Origin: Hybos culiciformis
Lineage: Eukaryota > Arthropoda > Insecta > Diptera > Hybotidae
Direction: 5' to 3'
DNA length: 64,000 nucleotides
Assembly: GCA_964007475.1 (NCBI GenBank)
Contig: OZ023273.1
Location: forward strand, 50,035,525 to 50,099,524
Shown here: piece after piece, positions 10,810 through 20,434 of the stretch
Numbering within the stretch: the first letter of the stretch is position 1
How the letters are laid out: every line of letters begins with the position of its first letter
Translations under genes and position numbers: made by a program
Notes under the pieces: model-generated
Told to the model about the DNA's origin: nothing
Database searches by the model: none
The model's input: only the letters and a program-made list of their open reading frames with translations

Positions 10810-12213
10810 TTAGTTCGAATTAATTAAAAAATTATGATAAAATTTACTTTTAAAAGAAGGACTTTCGAAAACGTATAACTGAAGAAGGAAATGATATCGG
10901 TTATAAATTTTGAATAGGGAGTTAAGTGGGCTATATTGACCATAATTGGTTCTGGAAAATTGAATACTAATGACATCAAAATTTCTAAGACTTCTTGAGG
11001 GCACATTGAAAAATAAATTAGACATTAAACAGCTACTTGTCGTTTTTCCTTCGATGACTTTATCGATAAAACTGAACGACAAATAAGCTCTTCTATTCTC
11101 CAGACTTGGGAGATTTAGAAGTTGAAGTCTGGCAGTGTATGGAGGTAAATTTAAATTATCCTGCCAATTGAGTCGCCTTAAAGCGAAATTAAGGAAATTT
11201 TTTTGAACCGATTCCAATCTAGAGATATGAACTGCGTAGAATGCATTCCAGACTTGGCAAGAATATTCCAAAGTGGGTCGAACAAAAGAAGAATATAAAA
11301 GTTTCATAACATATGGATCATTGAATTGTTTAGATTGCCTCTTGATAAAACCAAGAACACGCAGAGCCTTACTTGTAACAAAATCGATATGTTTAACAAA
11401 ATTCAACTTTTCATCCAACAAAACTCCGAGATCAGTGGTTTCTACTTCTCTTGTTAAAGAAGAGGATCCAACACTGTACTGAAAATCAAAAATGTTTTTC
11501 TTTCTAAAGAATGACATTGAGTGACACTTATTAACGTTTAAATGAAGATTGTTTGAGGTACACCAATTGCTAAATGATTCAACATCATTTTGCAAGTCAA
11601 TGCAATCAGAATAACAAGATATGGACTTGAAAATTTTGGCATCATCTGCGTAAATAAGAACTTCGGATGACTTTAGTATATTTGGAAGATCATTTATAAA
11701 TAAAATAAAGAAAATAGGACCAAGATGGCTACCTTGTGGGACACCACAATTCACCAAAAACGGTGCTGATAAGAAGTTATTAAAAGAAACCTGATAATAA
11801 CGATTAGATAAGTAATCATAAATCCAATTAACAAAAGCTGAATGAAAACCCATTTTGTCCAATTTACAAATTAGGGTTTTGTGGCATAAATTGTCAAAGG
11901 CTTTCGAAAAATCTGTGAAAATACAGTCGACATAATTTCCGGAAAGAAATTTACTATTACAAAAAGACGTAAAGTCTAAAAGGTTAGTGGTAGTTGATTT
12001 CCCACGAACGAAACCATGTTGTCTATCAGAAATAATAGGCTTGATGAAAAATTGAAGGTTGTCAGAAATAATTGACTCAAATAGTTTATGCAAGGAAGAT
12101 AGTCGGGCGATAGGCCTATAATTCTGAATATGTGCTTTATTGGATTTTTTATGAAGTGGAATAATATAGGATATTTTCCAAATATTAGGGAAGCAACATG
12201 AAGAAATAGACAT
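10810..12213 (-). pseudogene. LINE reverse transcriptase, main part (split by copia)
   Basis: An open frame of 467 codons continues the RT begun at 16700. Visible motifs in order are NYRPIARLSSLHKLFE (about residue 30), RQHGFVRGKSTTTNLLDF (about 65), FTDFSKAFDNLCH (about 100), GVPQGSHLGPIFFILFINDLP (about 160), the catalytic YADDAKIF (about 187), and RPTLEYSCQVWNAFY (about 310). The frame starts within a few bases of the copia target duplication, so its first codons belong to an RT interrupted by the insertion. The catalytic Asp pair is present. On its own it cannot be expressed as a complete LINE protein. Confidence 0.88.
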
Positions 12214-12215
12214 AT

Positions 12216-12398
12216 TGTTAGCAGTAATAAAAAGTGCAGGTGTTCCTTTTTTTAGTTCAATATAATTTTAATAACTGATAATAAATTCAATGATAATTTT
12301 ACATTTATAGGTTTTAATTTAAGAGGTATAAAATAAGAACAAAAAGAATCTAACATTAGTATTTCAATTTTAATTCATTATAAATTCCATTTCTAATA
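12216..12398 (-). repeat. Copia 3' LTR
   Basis: This is the downstream LTR in element sense. On the plus strand it begins TGTTAGCAG and ends CTAATA, so in sense it runs TATTAG...CTAACA. The usual TG start is replaced by TA in both LTRs, so the variant was present in the parent element. At 183 bp it is short for copia. Confidence 0.92.
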
Positions 12399-12408
12399 CT
12401 TTCCCTCA
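12399..12408 (-). other. Copia polypurine tract
   Basis: In sense the bases just before the 3' LTR read TGAGGGAAAG. A purine run abutting the LTR is where plus-strand DNA synthesis starts in LTR elements. Confidence 0.8.
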
Positions 12409-12422
12409 AAAACTACTTTTAA

Positions 12423-14468
12423 TTAATTGTTTTTGGAAATACAATCTATGCCAAGCAAATTACAAAATTTTAAATGTTTAGTTTTTTGTAAAATTTTTGT
12501 AAAAACATCAGCGATCATTTCATCTGTGGGTACATACTGTAATTCAATTATTTTGTTTTGGTAAACTTCTCTGATAAAATGAACTTTAATATCTATATGC
12601 TTGCTACGGGAATGGTACACAGGATTCTTAACTAATTGTTGTGCGCTGAGATTATCCCCATATAATTTTGTTGGACCATCTATAAGTTGCTTTAACCCAA
12701 CCTCGCTGATAAGGTTACGTAAAAATTTTATTTCTTTGGTTGCTGCAGATAATGCCATGTATTCAGCTTCTGTGCTGCTCAAAGCTACTGTGGGTTGTTT
12801 CTTTGATTCCCATGTAATTGCTGCCCCTGCCAGAAAAAATGTGTAGCCCGTATATGACTTCCTACAATCGCTGCCACCAGCCCAGTCAGCATCTGCATAG
12901 CCATACAACTTTCTACCAGTTTTTCTAAAAATAAGTTTATAATTAATTGTATTATTTAGATATTTTAAAATATGTTTTGCTGCCGTAAGATGTTCAATAT
13001 GGGGGTCTGTATTAAATTGAGCAATCTTATTAACTGAATGGCATATATCTGGCCTTGTTGAAAGACCTAGGTACATTAATGAACCAACAAGTGATTGATA
13101 TATTGTTTTATCAACTTTAACACAGTTGCTGCAATCAGAACATTTTCTAAATTTCATTCCTGGATCCAGTGGGGTACTGCATTTTTTCGAATTTTCCATA
13201 TCGTATTTCATCAATAAGTTTTTTATAAATTGGGATTGGCAAACTTCAATTTTATCTTTTAAATTTTTAACTTCCATACTTAGAAAATAATCTATAATTC
13301 CTTTGTCAATTACATCAAAATGAAGTGAAATTTGATTCTTAATGAAAAATAAAAATTTTTCAGACGATGAACCTATAATCATGTCGTCAACATATACCCC
13401 CACAATGCAAAAATTTTTATTGGCGTTTATAACATAAAGGCAATTATCAGAATAACATCTCGAAAAACCTATTGATTGCAATACTTTATCTAATTTTTCA
13501 TTCCATTTTCTTCCTGACTGCTTAAGACCATATAATCCTTTTTTTAATTTACAAACTAAATTTGGATAATCTAAATTAACAAAACTTTCTGGTTGCACCA
13601 TATAAATATCTTCATCAAGATCTCCATTTAAATATGCGCATGTTACATCCATTTGATGAACAACCAAGTTACATTCGGCCGCTAATGCCAAAATCAATCT
13701 TATCGTTGAATACCTTATGACAGGAGAAAAAGTTTCAGTATAGTTGACACCATGACGTTGGCTGCACCCTTTTGCCACAAGTCGTGCTTTGTATCTTTCA
13801 ATATTGCCCTCTTTGTCCCGTTTTATGTTAAACACCCATCTAGATTTAATAGGTTTTTGGCCATTGGGCATTTCAACTAGATCCCAGGTTTTATTTTTAA
13901 TTAAAGATTTGTATTCATCAGCCATAGCAATTTTCCATTTTTGACAATCAGGTCGCTGCATTGCTTCTTGGACTGTCATTGGATTTTGAGTATTTTCGTG
14001 TTGACAAACCAGATTGATTGATGCTGAACTTTTTATTTTCTTTGGTCTTCCTCTTTTACCAGTTCTCAATAATCTCGGTCTACCACCAACATTAATTGCA
14101 TTTTCATCTGAAGTTTCAGCATCAGTTTCACTTGAAATTTCATAAAAACTTATTTCCTTTTCAATTTCATTACTAACATTTTCATTTGAAATTTCATTAT
14201 TAACATTTTCATTTAAAATTTCATTATTAACATTTTCATTTAAAATTTCATTATTAACATTTTCTTCAATATTTTCGTTTTCAATTACATTTTTACTTGA
14301 AAACTCTTGGGAAACTTCATTATCATCATTACCATTTTCTGAATCACCAATTTTGTTGTTTTTTATTTCATTAATTTCTATATTAATAGAATCATTTTTA
14401 TCAATAAAAACGCATTCATTGTGATTTTCAGATGATGAAAACCCACCAGGTTTTTCAATGAATTTCAC
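12423..14468 (-). CDS. Copia pol, RT and RNase H half (681 codons)
   Basis: The frame carries an acidic, low-complexity N-terminus (residues about 1-120) with four tandem copies of an NENVNNEI(L) unit near 68-103, then GRPRLLRTGKRGRPKK, a basic AT-hook-like stretch. RT follows (NPMTVQEAMQRPDCQKW at about 162, KARLVAKGCSQRHG at about 228, YVDDMIIGSS at about 357), then RNase H (YGYADADWAGGSDC at about 538, SSTEAEYMALS at about 573, and a terminal region rich in HSRSKHIDI). The catalytic DD in YVDD is intact. The frame is in phase with the upstream gag-integrase frame, separated by one TGA and some 17 further codons before its first Met. It would normally be part of one polyprotein. Confidence 0.93.
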   Translation of the reverse strand: MKFIEKPGGFSSSENHNECVFIDKNDSINIEINEIKNNKIGDSENGNDDNEVSQEFSSKNVIENENIEENVNNEILNENVNNEILNENVNNEISNENVSNEIEKEISFYEISSETDAETSDENAINVGGRPRLLRTGKRGRPKKIKSSASINLVCQHENTQNPMTVQEAMQRPDCQKWKIAMADEYKSLIKNKTWDLVEMPNGQKPIKSRWVFNIKRDKEGNIERYKARLVAKGCSQRHGVNYTETFSPVIRYSTIRLILALAAECNLVVHQMDVTCAYLNGDLDEDIYMVQPESFVNLDYPNLVCKLKKGLYGLKQSGRKWNEKLDKVLQSIGFSRCYSDNCLYVINANKNFCIVGVYVDDMIIGSSSEKFLFFIKNQISLHFDVIDKGIIDYFLSMEVKNLKDKIEVCQSQFIKNLLMKYDMENSKKCSTPLDPGMKFRKCSDCSNCVKVDKTIYQSLVGSLMYLGLSTRPDICHSVNKIAQFNTDPHIEHLTAAKHILKYLNNTINYKLIFRKTGRKLYGYADADWAGGSDCRKSYTGYTFFLAGAAITWESKKQPTVALSSTEAEYMALSAATKEIKFLRNLISEVGLKQLIDGPTKLYGDNLSAQQLVKNPVYHSRSKHIDIKVHFIREVYQNKIIELQYVPTDEMIADVFTKILQKTKHLKFCNLLGIDCISKNN

Positions 14469-14519
14469 ATCTCGACTTTTGTGTATTTTCCTTGTTGCAG
14501 GTTCATATAATCGGTAAGC

Positions 14520-14522
14520 TTT
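14520..14522 (-). other. In-frame TGA separating the copia gag-integrase and RT halves
   Basis: The reading continues in phase on both sides of a single TGA placed just after the GYSAE residues at the end of the integrase region. I see no frameshift here. Either a point mutation has inactivated this copy or readthrough occurs; the first is simpler. Confidence 0.85.
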
Positions 14523-16400
14523 TCATTCGGCTGAATAGCCCACCATCAAAGATTCATTTGGTTGAATCGCGCTCCACATTTCAAATGGTGTTTTGGTTCC
14601 TAGGATTTTTGTCGGTGACCTATTTCGAATATACACTGCAGTGTTAACTGCCTCTGCCCAAAGCGACTCTGGCAATTTTGAATTTAAGAGCATAGTTCGT
14701 GCCATTTCTACAATTGTTCGATTAGCTCTTTCAGCTACGCCATTTTGCTGAGGTGTGTATTGAACTGTAAGCTGACGAGTAATACCATGATCATTTAAAT
14801 ATTTAGAGAATTCATTTGAAAGATATTCGGTTCCATTATCTGTTCTCAATATCTTAATTTTTTCTTCGGTTTCATTTTCTACAGCTGCTTTGAATTCCTT
14901 GAAACAGTCAAATATTTCACTTTTATTTCTTAAAAAATAAACAAAAAATTTTCTTGAAAAATCATCAATAAAAAGTGCATAATATTTAGAACCACCAAGT
15001 GATGTTGTTTTCATTGGGCCACACAAGTCACTGTGAATAATTTCTAATCTTTTTTTAGAACGTGATATTGACGAGGTGAAGGGAAAGGAGCTTATTTTAC
15101 TTTTCATGCATATTTCACATGATAATGGTTTATTTTCATTTTTTAAAGTTAGTCCTCTAACCATTTTATTTTTATTTAAAAATTGCAAACTTTGCATGTT
15201 CAAATGGCCATATCTTTCATGCCATATATTAAATTCTTCATTTTTTAGGCTAAAAAGTTTTTTATTTTCTAATTTAAATATGTATAAATTATTTACCTTT
15301 TCAGCAACCATCAATTTAATACCTTTTTCATCCTTTATTATAGCATTAGAATTATTAAATTGTACAGAACAATTGTTTTCTGCTGCCTTGCTTATTGAAA
15401 TGAAATTTGATACCAATGATGGGACATATAAAACATCTTGTAAAATTATTTTGCTGAATTCAGTTTCGATTTCGACTTTTCCTATTCCCTCGGATTGTAC
15501 GTAACTTTCATTTGCCAGTTCTATTTTTTCAACATGTTTAACTATTTCACTAAATAATTTCATATCACAACACATATGAGTCGTTGCGCCAGTGTCAAAA
15601 ATCCAGTTGTTTTTATTTTTGTTAACTATAGAAAAAATTTTTGAATTGCACAAAGCAAAACTTTTTGTATGTGTTTTATTTTCTCTACAGTTAGCAGCAT
15701 AATGCCCTTTTTTGTGGCAAATATAACATTTTCCTTTAATTTTATTTGAAGATGTACTTTCATTTGATTTTTGACCTGACTTGTTGAATTTTTTGCCATT
15801 TTTCATCAAAAAAGCAGATTCTGTTTCGCTACCTTTTACCTCCCCTTCACGTCTTCGGCCCTCTTCGAACAATTTTGTTTTTAACAAATCTAAAGTAGGT
15901 AAAGAATCTCTTGATTCTATCGCTATCACAAAATTTTCATACGATTTTGGTAAGCTGGCCAATAGCATAATTTCAACTAATTCATCTTGCATTTCAATGT
16001 CCACTTCAATAATTTTTCCTAAAATTTCAAAAAAATTATTTAAATGATCAGGCATACTTGCATTTTCTTCCATTTTCAAATTTATTAATTTTTTGAATAA
16101 TGAAGCTTTTCTGGCCGGACCAGATGGACAATAAATTTCTTCAAGTTTTTTCCATGCTTCCTTAGCAGTCTTACAATTTTTTATATTGATTAGTTGGGTT
16201 GATTTTATACTTAATAAAATCGTCGCTAATGCTTTCGCATCTTTTGCTGTCCATATTAACAATTTGGCGGCATCAGTTGGAGGTTCACCTATTATAAATT
16301 CCCACATATCAGAATGTATTAATATTGATTTCATTTGTATTCTCCATCCATCATAATTGGTTTCACCAAGTTTTTCAATTTGATACAGTGATGAAGACAT
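14523..16400 (-). CDS. Copia gag, protease and integrase (625 codons)
   Basis: The start Met at 16400 opens MSSSLYQIEKL, a usual start for copia gag. Gag (UBN2-type) spans about residues 1-200. The CCHC zinc knuckle CYICHKKGHYAANC is at about 225-238, the aspartic protease DTGATTHM at about 269, the pre-integrase HERYGHLN at about 394, and integrase motifs HSDLCGPM (about 455), RTDNGTEY (about 519) and QNGVAERANRTI (about 551). All three integrase acidic positions appear present. The frame ends at the TGA at 14520. Its 5' end lies about 110 bp inside the 5' LTR, leaving a short leader. Confidence 0.94.
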   Translation of the reverse strand: MSSSLYQIEKLGETNYDGWRIQMKSILIHSDMWEFIIGEPPTDAAKLLIWTAKDAKALATILLSIKSTQLINIKNCKTAKEAWKKLEEIYCPSGPARKASLFKKLINLKMEENASMPDHLNNFFEILGKIIEVDIEMQDELVEIMLLASLPKSYENFVIAIESRDSLPTLDLLKTKLFEEGRRREGEVKGSETESAFLMKNGKKFNKSGQKSNESTSSNKIKGKCYICHKKGHYAANCRENKTHTKSFALCNSKIFSIVNKNKNNWIFDTGATTHMCCDMKLFSEIVKHVEKIELANESYVQSEGIGKVEIETEFSKIILQDVLYVPSLVSNFISISKAAENNCSVQFNNSNAIIKDEKGIKLMVAEKVNNLYIFKLENKKLFSLKNEEFNIWHERYGHLNMQSLQFLNKNKMVRGLTLKNENKPLSCEICMKSKISSFPFTSSISRSKKRLEIIHSDLCGPMKTTSLGGSKYYALFIDDFSRKFFVYFLRNKSEIFDCFKEFKAAVENETEEKIKILRTDNGTEYLSNEFSKYLNDHGITRQLTVQYTPQQNGVAERANRTIVEMARTMLLNSKLPESLWAEAVNTAVYIRNRSPTKILGTKTPFEMWSAIQPNESLMVGYSAE

Positions 16401-16496
16401 CTCGGTTCAAAATTTTATTTTATACTTAAAAAAAAATTTCTTTCGTACTATCAAAAAAAAAAAAACGGATTTTTATTTTTTTTTTTACTTTTTATA

Positions 16497-16510
16497 CTGG
16501 GCCCATAACC
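16497..16510 (-). other. Copia primer-binding site for half initiator-Met tRNA
   Basis: The plus strand reads CTGGGCCCATAACC, which matches the anticodon stem and loop of insect initiator-Met tRNA (loop CCCATAA). The element sense strand is thus complementary to it, two bases after the 5' LTR end. This is the unusual internal priming known for Drosophila copia, where a cleaved 5' half of the tRNA primes minus-strand synthesis. Confidence 0.88.
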
Positions 16511-16512
16511 TT

Positions 16513-16694
16513 TGTTAGCAGTAATAAAAAGTGCAGGTGTTCCTTTTTTAGTTCAATATAATTTTAATAACTGATAATAAATTCAATGATAATTTTACAT
16601 TTATAGGTTTTAATTTAAGAGGTATAAATTAAGAACAAAAAGAATCTAACATTAGTATTTCAATTTTAATTCATTATAAATTCCATTTCTAATA
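16513..16694 (-). repeat. Copia 5' LTR
   Basis: This is the upstream LTR in element sense, 182 bp, and differs from the 3' LTR by one T in a run and one A/T change. It is followed on the plus strand by CATAT, the target duplication. Confidence 0.92.
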
Positions 16695-16699
16695 CATAT

Positions 16700-17279
16700 T
16701 AAATAGAATATAAAGTGGTTCAATTAATTTATCCACACATTCCATCAAGAAAACGGTAGGAATACCATCTGGTCCTACTGTGTTTGATTTTTTTAATTTC
16801 TGAATATGTTTGGAGATTTCAGTTTTAGATATATACGAATTAAAATTTGAAAGAAAAGAATATTAGTTGATAGAGTCAACTTGAGAAGTAGGGACGGCCT
16901 CAAAAGAAGATTTGAAGAAATCAGCGAAGAGATTAGCAATAATATAATTATTGTCACTACTGACATCATTGTAATGAAGAGTTGTTGGATATGAAGAAGA
17001 ACCTTTTTTTAAGTTAACAAAATTCTAGAATTGTTTTGGATCTAACTTGAGATTATTTTCCAGATTTAGCAAATAGTTAGAATGGCAGTTAATAGAAAGC
17101 CTTCGAAAATCCTGCTTTATATACAAATATTGACCAAGTGTACATTCACTCCTATCACTACAATATGCTTTCCATAACATATTACGCTTGTTTCTGAGAG
17201 ATCTCAACTCATCAGTATACCACGGCGGGGAGAAATTTCGAATGCGATTAGATTTGAATGGTACGTACTCAATAAACAA
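16700..17279 (-). pseudogene. LINE linker and RT start (5' side of the copia insertion)
   Basis: In sense the piece has RNFSPPWYTDELRSLRNKRNMLWKAY, the usual link between endonuclease and RT in Jockey-type LINEs, then LKLDPKQF and a stop at about 17022. After that stop the same frame continues NFVNLKKGSSSYP and, further on, VGPDGIPTVF, the first conserved RT block, up to the copia target duplication. At least two stops interrupt it. Confidence 0.75.
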
Positions 17280-17372
17280 TTTGAAAATAATAGAGAAGAA
17301 TTCTTAAGTAGCCTGTTCCATGTTTTGAGAATGTAAAAAACTCCAATCTAAAAGACTGAGAGAGTTATTCAT

Positions 17373-18020
17373 TCACACATAATCGGCTTTACTGAAATTA
17401 AAGGAATAATTGTTTTCCAGCATTAATTCATTCGAAGAATGATCAATATCTAGACTAATAAGAAGAGAAGGATGGTGGTTTTCCTCCGGCAGCAGTGAAT
17501 CTGCACAATGAGTAATTAAAATAGAAGACAAATTTATAGAAAAAACGAGATCTAATTGTTTACCATTCACATTTTTAATTGAAGAATTTTGTTCAAAATT
17601 GAGTGACAACAAATGATCAGTTAAGATGGATTCAACTGAACATGAAGAAGTAGGATAAAAACAGTCGCATTCACGATCAACGAGCCAAGCAGTCGCAGAC
17701 AAGTTGAAATCTCCCAAAAACAAAACTCTATCCGAGTCAGAAATAATATCACTAAAAAAATCAAGTGAGTTAATCAAGCTAAGGTGTAAATTTTTCCTAA
17801 CATCACCTGTTTTAGGTGGTAAATAAACAGATAAAATATACAAATAAAAATTGTAAAGCTTAACCTTAACACATAAAATTTCTAAATCATCAGCAGGAAT
17901 CAAAATTCTCTCAGAATCAAAGCAGCCTTTCACAGCCACTGCAATTCCACCACCAACTGTAGTTGCATCACTACCCTGATGACGATCGCGTCTGTATATT
18001 ATTTTTTTCGCGGAATTCAT
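17373..18020 (-). pseudogene. LINE APE-type endonuclease, N-terminally truncated
   Basis: The 215-codon frame contains GGGIAVAVKG, ILSVYLPPKTGD, VLFLGDFNLSATAW (the catalytic GDFN motif), LDLVFS and, near the end, the ENHHPSLLISLD histidine region. The N-terminal third with the metal-binding NxR and TETWL motifs is missing because the LINE is truncated at 18038. The Met used by the frame is incidental. A TGA and a TAA separate it from the linker downstream. Confidence 0.8.
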
Positions 18021-18038
18021 GGCAAATTATATCGTCAG

Positions 18039-18222
18039 GACATGATGATTTTTCGCCAAAAGTCACCAATGATTTGTCGCCAAAAGTTTGGTGTGTACGG
18101 CTCCATGCTTAAAATTCTACTGAAATGATGCTTCCGAAACGGTATGTCATTAATCGATCTGACAACTAATGCCAAAGATATAGGGTTGCCCGATGCTTCC
18201 ACTTTAAATGGACCACCCTGTA
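18039..18222 (-). mobile_element. 5' end and start of the deleted DDE transposon
   Basis: In transposon sense this begins CAGGGTGGTCCATTTAAAG, preceded by TA (18221-18222 on plus), the terminal repeat and TA target expected of this superfamily. A short leader follows, then a coding start (MEPYTP) that runs directly into NFWRQIIGDFWRKII. That peptide normally lies far into the protein, just before MSEEAHF, which resumes at 10659 beyond the LINE. So the copy lost most of its N-terminal DNA-binding region before or after the LINE entered. Confidence 0.72.
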
Positions 18223-18234
18223 GCTAACAGTTCA

Positions 18235-18352
18235 TTGTAAAACTAATTTCAAGCTATAGCATTCAACATGTAGCATATAGTGTTTGTATATGTAAGTAAG
18301 CTAAGGACTAAAAAGCTATAGCATAAAGTGTTGGTATATGTCCTTAGCTTAG
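18235..18352. repeat. Short repeat with GCTATAGCAT units
   Basis: AGCTATAGCATTCAACATGT and AGCTATAGCATAAAGTGTTG occur about 60 bp apart, and the segment is flanked by TAAGCTAAGGAC and its inverse GTCCTTAGCTTA. It looks like a small inverted-repeat insertion or a decayed duplication. Confidence 0.4.
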
Positions 18353-19059
18353 ACTTACATATAAAATTTACAAAGTGCACATAATATTAATAAAAAATTG
18401 TTTAAAAAATTCAAAAAAAATCTTAATAAAGAAGCAAATCGAAAACGCCTAAATTCAAATAAAAAATACTAATTCAAAATATAAGGTTACATTAACAATC
18501 AAAAGTAGTAGTATCTTACTAATTAACTAATTATGCTGATCAATTTATAAAATAAACTTTGACGTGAAATTCAAAAATAACTAGTGTGAAATTATACATA
18601 AACGAGTAGTTGACAAGCAGTGCGTTTAACTACATTTTTGAGACCTAATGTATTATTATAACAAAAACATCAACTGAAACTTATGCAATTTAACACGTTG
18701 TTTTATGGAGTTATACCTTGTTCGCACCTAAAAATATTTCCGAAAAACTAAGTGGAAATTTTTACTTCTCGAAGGGCTTTTCATAAAAAAATATGGGTTG
18801 GTGCCAACTAGTTTAATTAAAAATAATATTGGTTTAAGCATTGATAAATTTATGCAATCTTGTATTATAATTGCACGTATTTATCAATAATCAATGCTTG
18901 GAAAAACTGCAAAAGACATAAATTTTCAAGATAACTCGGAATTGATTTATTTATGTGTATAAAAAAAACTTTAAATTCAACATATTATGAAAATTTAAAT
19001 TTTGAAAAAAAATAAAAAAAAAAACATAATATATATGCACTCTTCATACAAATATATTT

Positions 19060-19395
19060 TTTTAAACCGCGTTAAAGCGAACCTTGATGTAACGCGTAAA
19101 TCGAGAAACGGGTGTTTTTATGCACACAGAATGTTTTTATGCAGAATCTTTTTATGCAGAATCTTTTTATGCACAAATGATTTAATTTATATTAAAAAAT
19201 GCGCGATAAAAAAATTTGTGCGCCCGTGTTTGTGTGTGTTAAAAAAATATTTTTTAAATTTATTTTACTAACAAATAAATTTATTTGCGAATAAAGAAAT
19301 TTACGAAAAAAATTTCACGAAGAATAATTTCACAATATTAATAACTTCGCGCACAAATGTGCTTAAGGACAAAAAAGCCACGAAGAAATCTTTGC
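19060..19395. repeat. Possible decayed foldback-like repeat
   Basis: The phrase AATCTTTTTATGCA(GA or CA) occurs four times between 19118 and 19177. It is followed by inverse-looking GCGCACAAATGTGC and TTCGCGAAAAA-type runs, and preceded by GCGTTAAAGCG/AACGCG. The layout recalls the FB elements, but no matching ends or target duplication were found. Confidence 0.35.
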
Positions 19396-19553
19396 AGTTA
19401 AGTGAGCACGAACAAGTTTTTGCCTTCTATTTTACCACTCAATGACCAGTGAAAAATTGAAAACTATATAGATGTTGATTTTTTGAAAGTACTTAGAAAA
19501 AACAATTCAAATAAAGTATATATTACCCATATCATTTAAATATAAAAACATAG

Positions 19554-19845
19554 GTATTTGGTATTCGAAAATTATATATCATCAATACACGAAAAATATA
19601 AGGCAAACATTTTTTACAAATTTTTACCAATAATTTATTTAGTTTTAAGTTTAACAACAAAAATATCAAAAGTTTTTGGAACTATAATTTTGCTTGAAAT
19701 GGTATTAAATTGTTATGTCATGGCTCTATGTCTATTTAGTGTAGCAACACGAAGTGACGATGGAAATACTTTGATAATAGGATTTATTTTAATAGCAGCA
19801 AACGCCGCGGTTTTTAATTTCGCAGGGCAAGTAATATCTGACCAG
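19554..19845 (+). CDS. Odorant receptor (7tm_6) exon, later transmembrane region
   Basis: The exon lies between an acceptor (AACATAG at 19547-19553) and a donor (CAG|GTAATT at 19846). It reads openly for 97 codons in the one phase that fits both sites. Three hydrophobic stretches are seen: FYKFLPIIYLVLSL, FGTIILLEMVLNCYVMALCLFSV and LIIGFILIAANAAVFNFAGQ, then a polar VISDQ at the donor. This order matches the TM5-TM6 part of insect odorant receptors, where the segment before TM7 ends with a polar motif. It could belong to the gene of the exon at 8413 (11 kb upstream, same strand) or to another receptor. The C-terminal TM7 exon was not found. AT-rich codons match the surroundings. Confidence 0.55.
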
Positions 19846-20434
19846 GTAATTTTATTCGCAGGTAAAAATAAGCAATTCATAATACGTAGATTTGTAAAAT
19901 TATTCACTTGAATATTGAATTCTGATAAAACAATTCTAATTTATAATTATAAACTAAAGTTGAAAGACGTTCTTAGTAAAAATTGTTAAATTATTTCAAC
20001 CCTTCAGTGCATACGGGATCATAAGTGATGCCTTTTTTATGTAAGGCATTTTCTTAAAATTCCGACAAAAAATCTAAAATGCAATTCGTGTTATTCGTTA
20101 CTGAAACTCACCTACTATGTTATTATTCATAGCGATTTGTTATTTTTCGATTTGTTATTGTTTTTGCTTACAAATTCTACACAAAAAAAACAAAGTTTAG
20201 TCGTTCTACATTTTTAAAAAGTAGTTTAATTTGTTTCACCTATAAATCAATATTTATTTGGGAAAATAATCAGGTAAGTGCTTTTTTTATAAATGAAGGA
20301 TAGAAAATTCGAAATAATTTATAAAAAATTGATTTAATATTAATTAAATACATTTTTTTAAACTTTATTTTCATACACATCAAATATGACATAACATGAA
20401 CTGTATGTAACAATCTTCATACAGATCATAATTT

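Larger units (their letters stand above)
12216..16694 (-). mobile_element. Copia-type LTR retrotransposon, near-intact, 4479 bp
   Basis: Two nearly identical LTRs (12216-12398 and 16513-16694) flank gag-pol on the minus strand. A perfect 5-bp duplication CATAT lies at 12211-12215 and 16695-16699. The primer-binding site, polypurine tract, gag zinc knuckle, protease, integrase, RT and RNase H are all present. The LTRs differ, by eye, by one indel in a T run and one substitution, so the insertion is recent. The only coding break found is one in-frame TGA at 14520-14522 between the integrase and RT halves. It is inserted in the RT region of the LINE. Confidence 0.95.
10660..18038 (-). mobile_element. 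Jockey-type LINE, 5' truncated, interrupted by copia
   Basis: Without the nested copia the LINE is about 2.9 kb. In its sense direction it has an APE-type endonuclease piece (18020-17373), a linker (17279-17025), the start of RT (about 17020-16700), the copia insertion, the rest of RT (12213-10810), a short 3' UTR, and an (AAAT)n tail at about 10681-10660. The sequence GACAT (ATGTC in sense) borders both ends, at 10655-10659 and 18039-18043, consistent with a short target duplication inside a transposase gene. Stops in the 5' half show it is dead, although its RT is nearly open. Confidence 0.85.

Noticed and set aside
15076..15504. Plus-strand frames within copia
   Set aside because: They are antisense to the gag-integrase frame and have no motif of their own.
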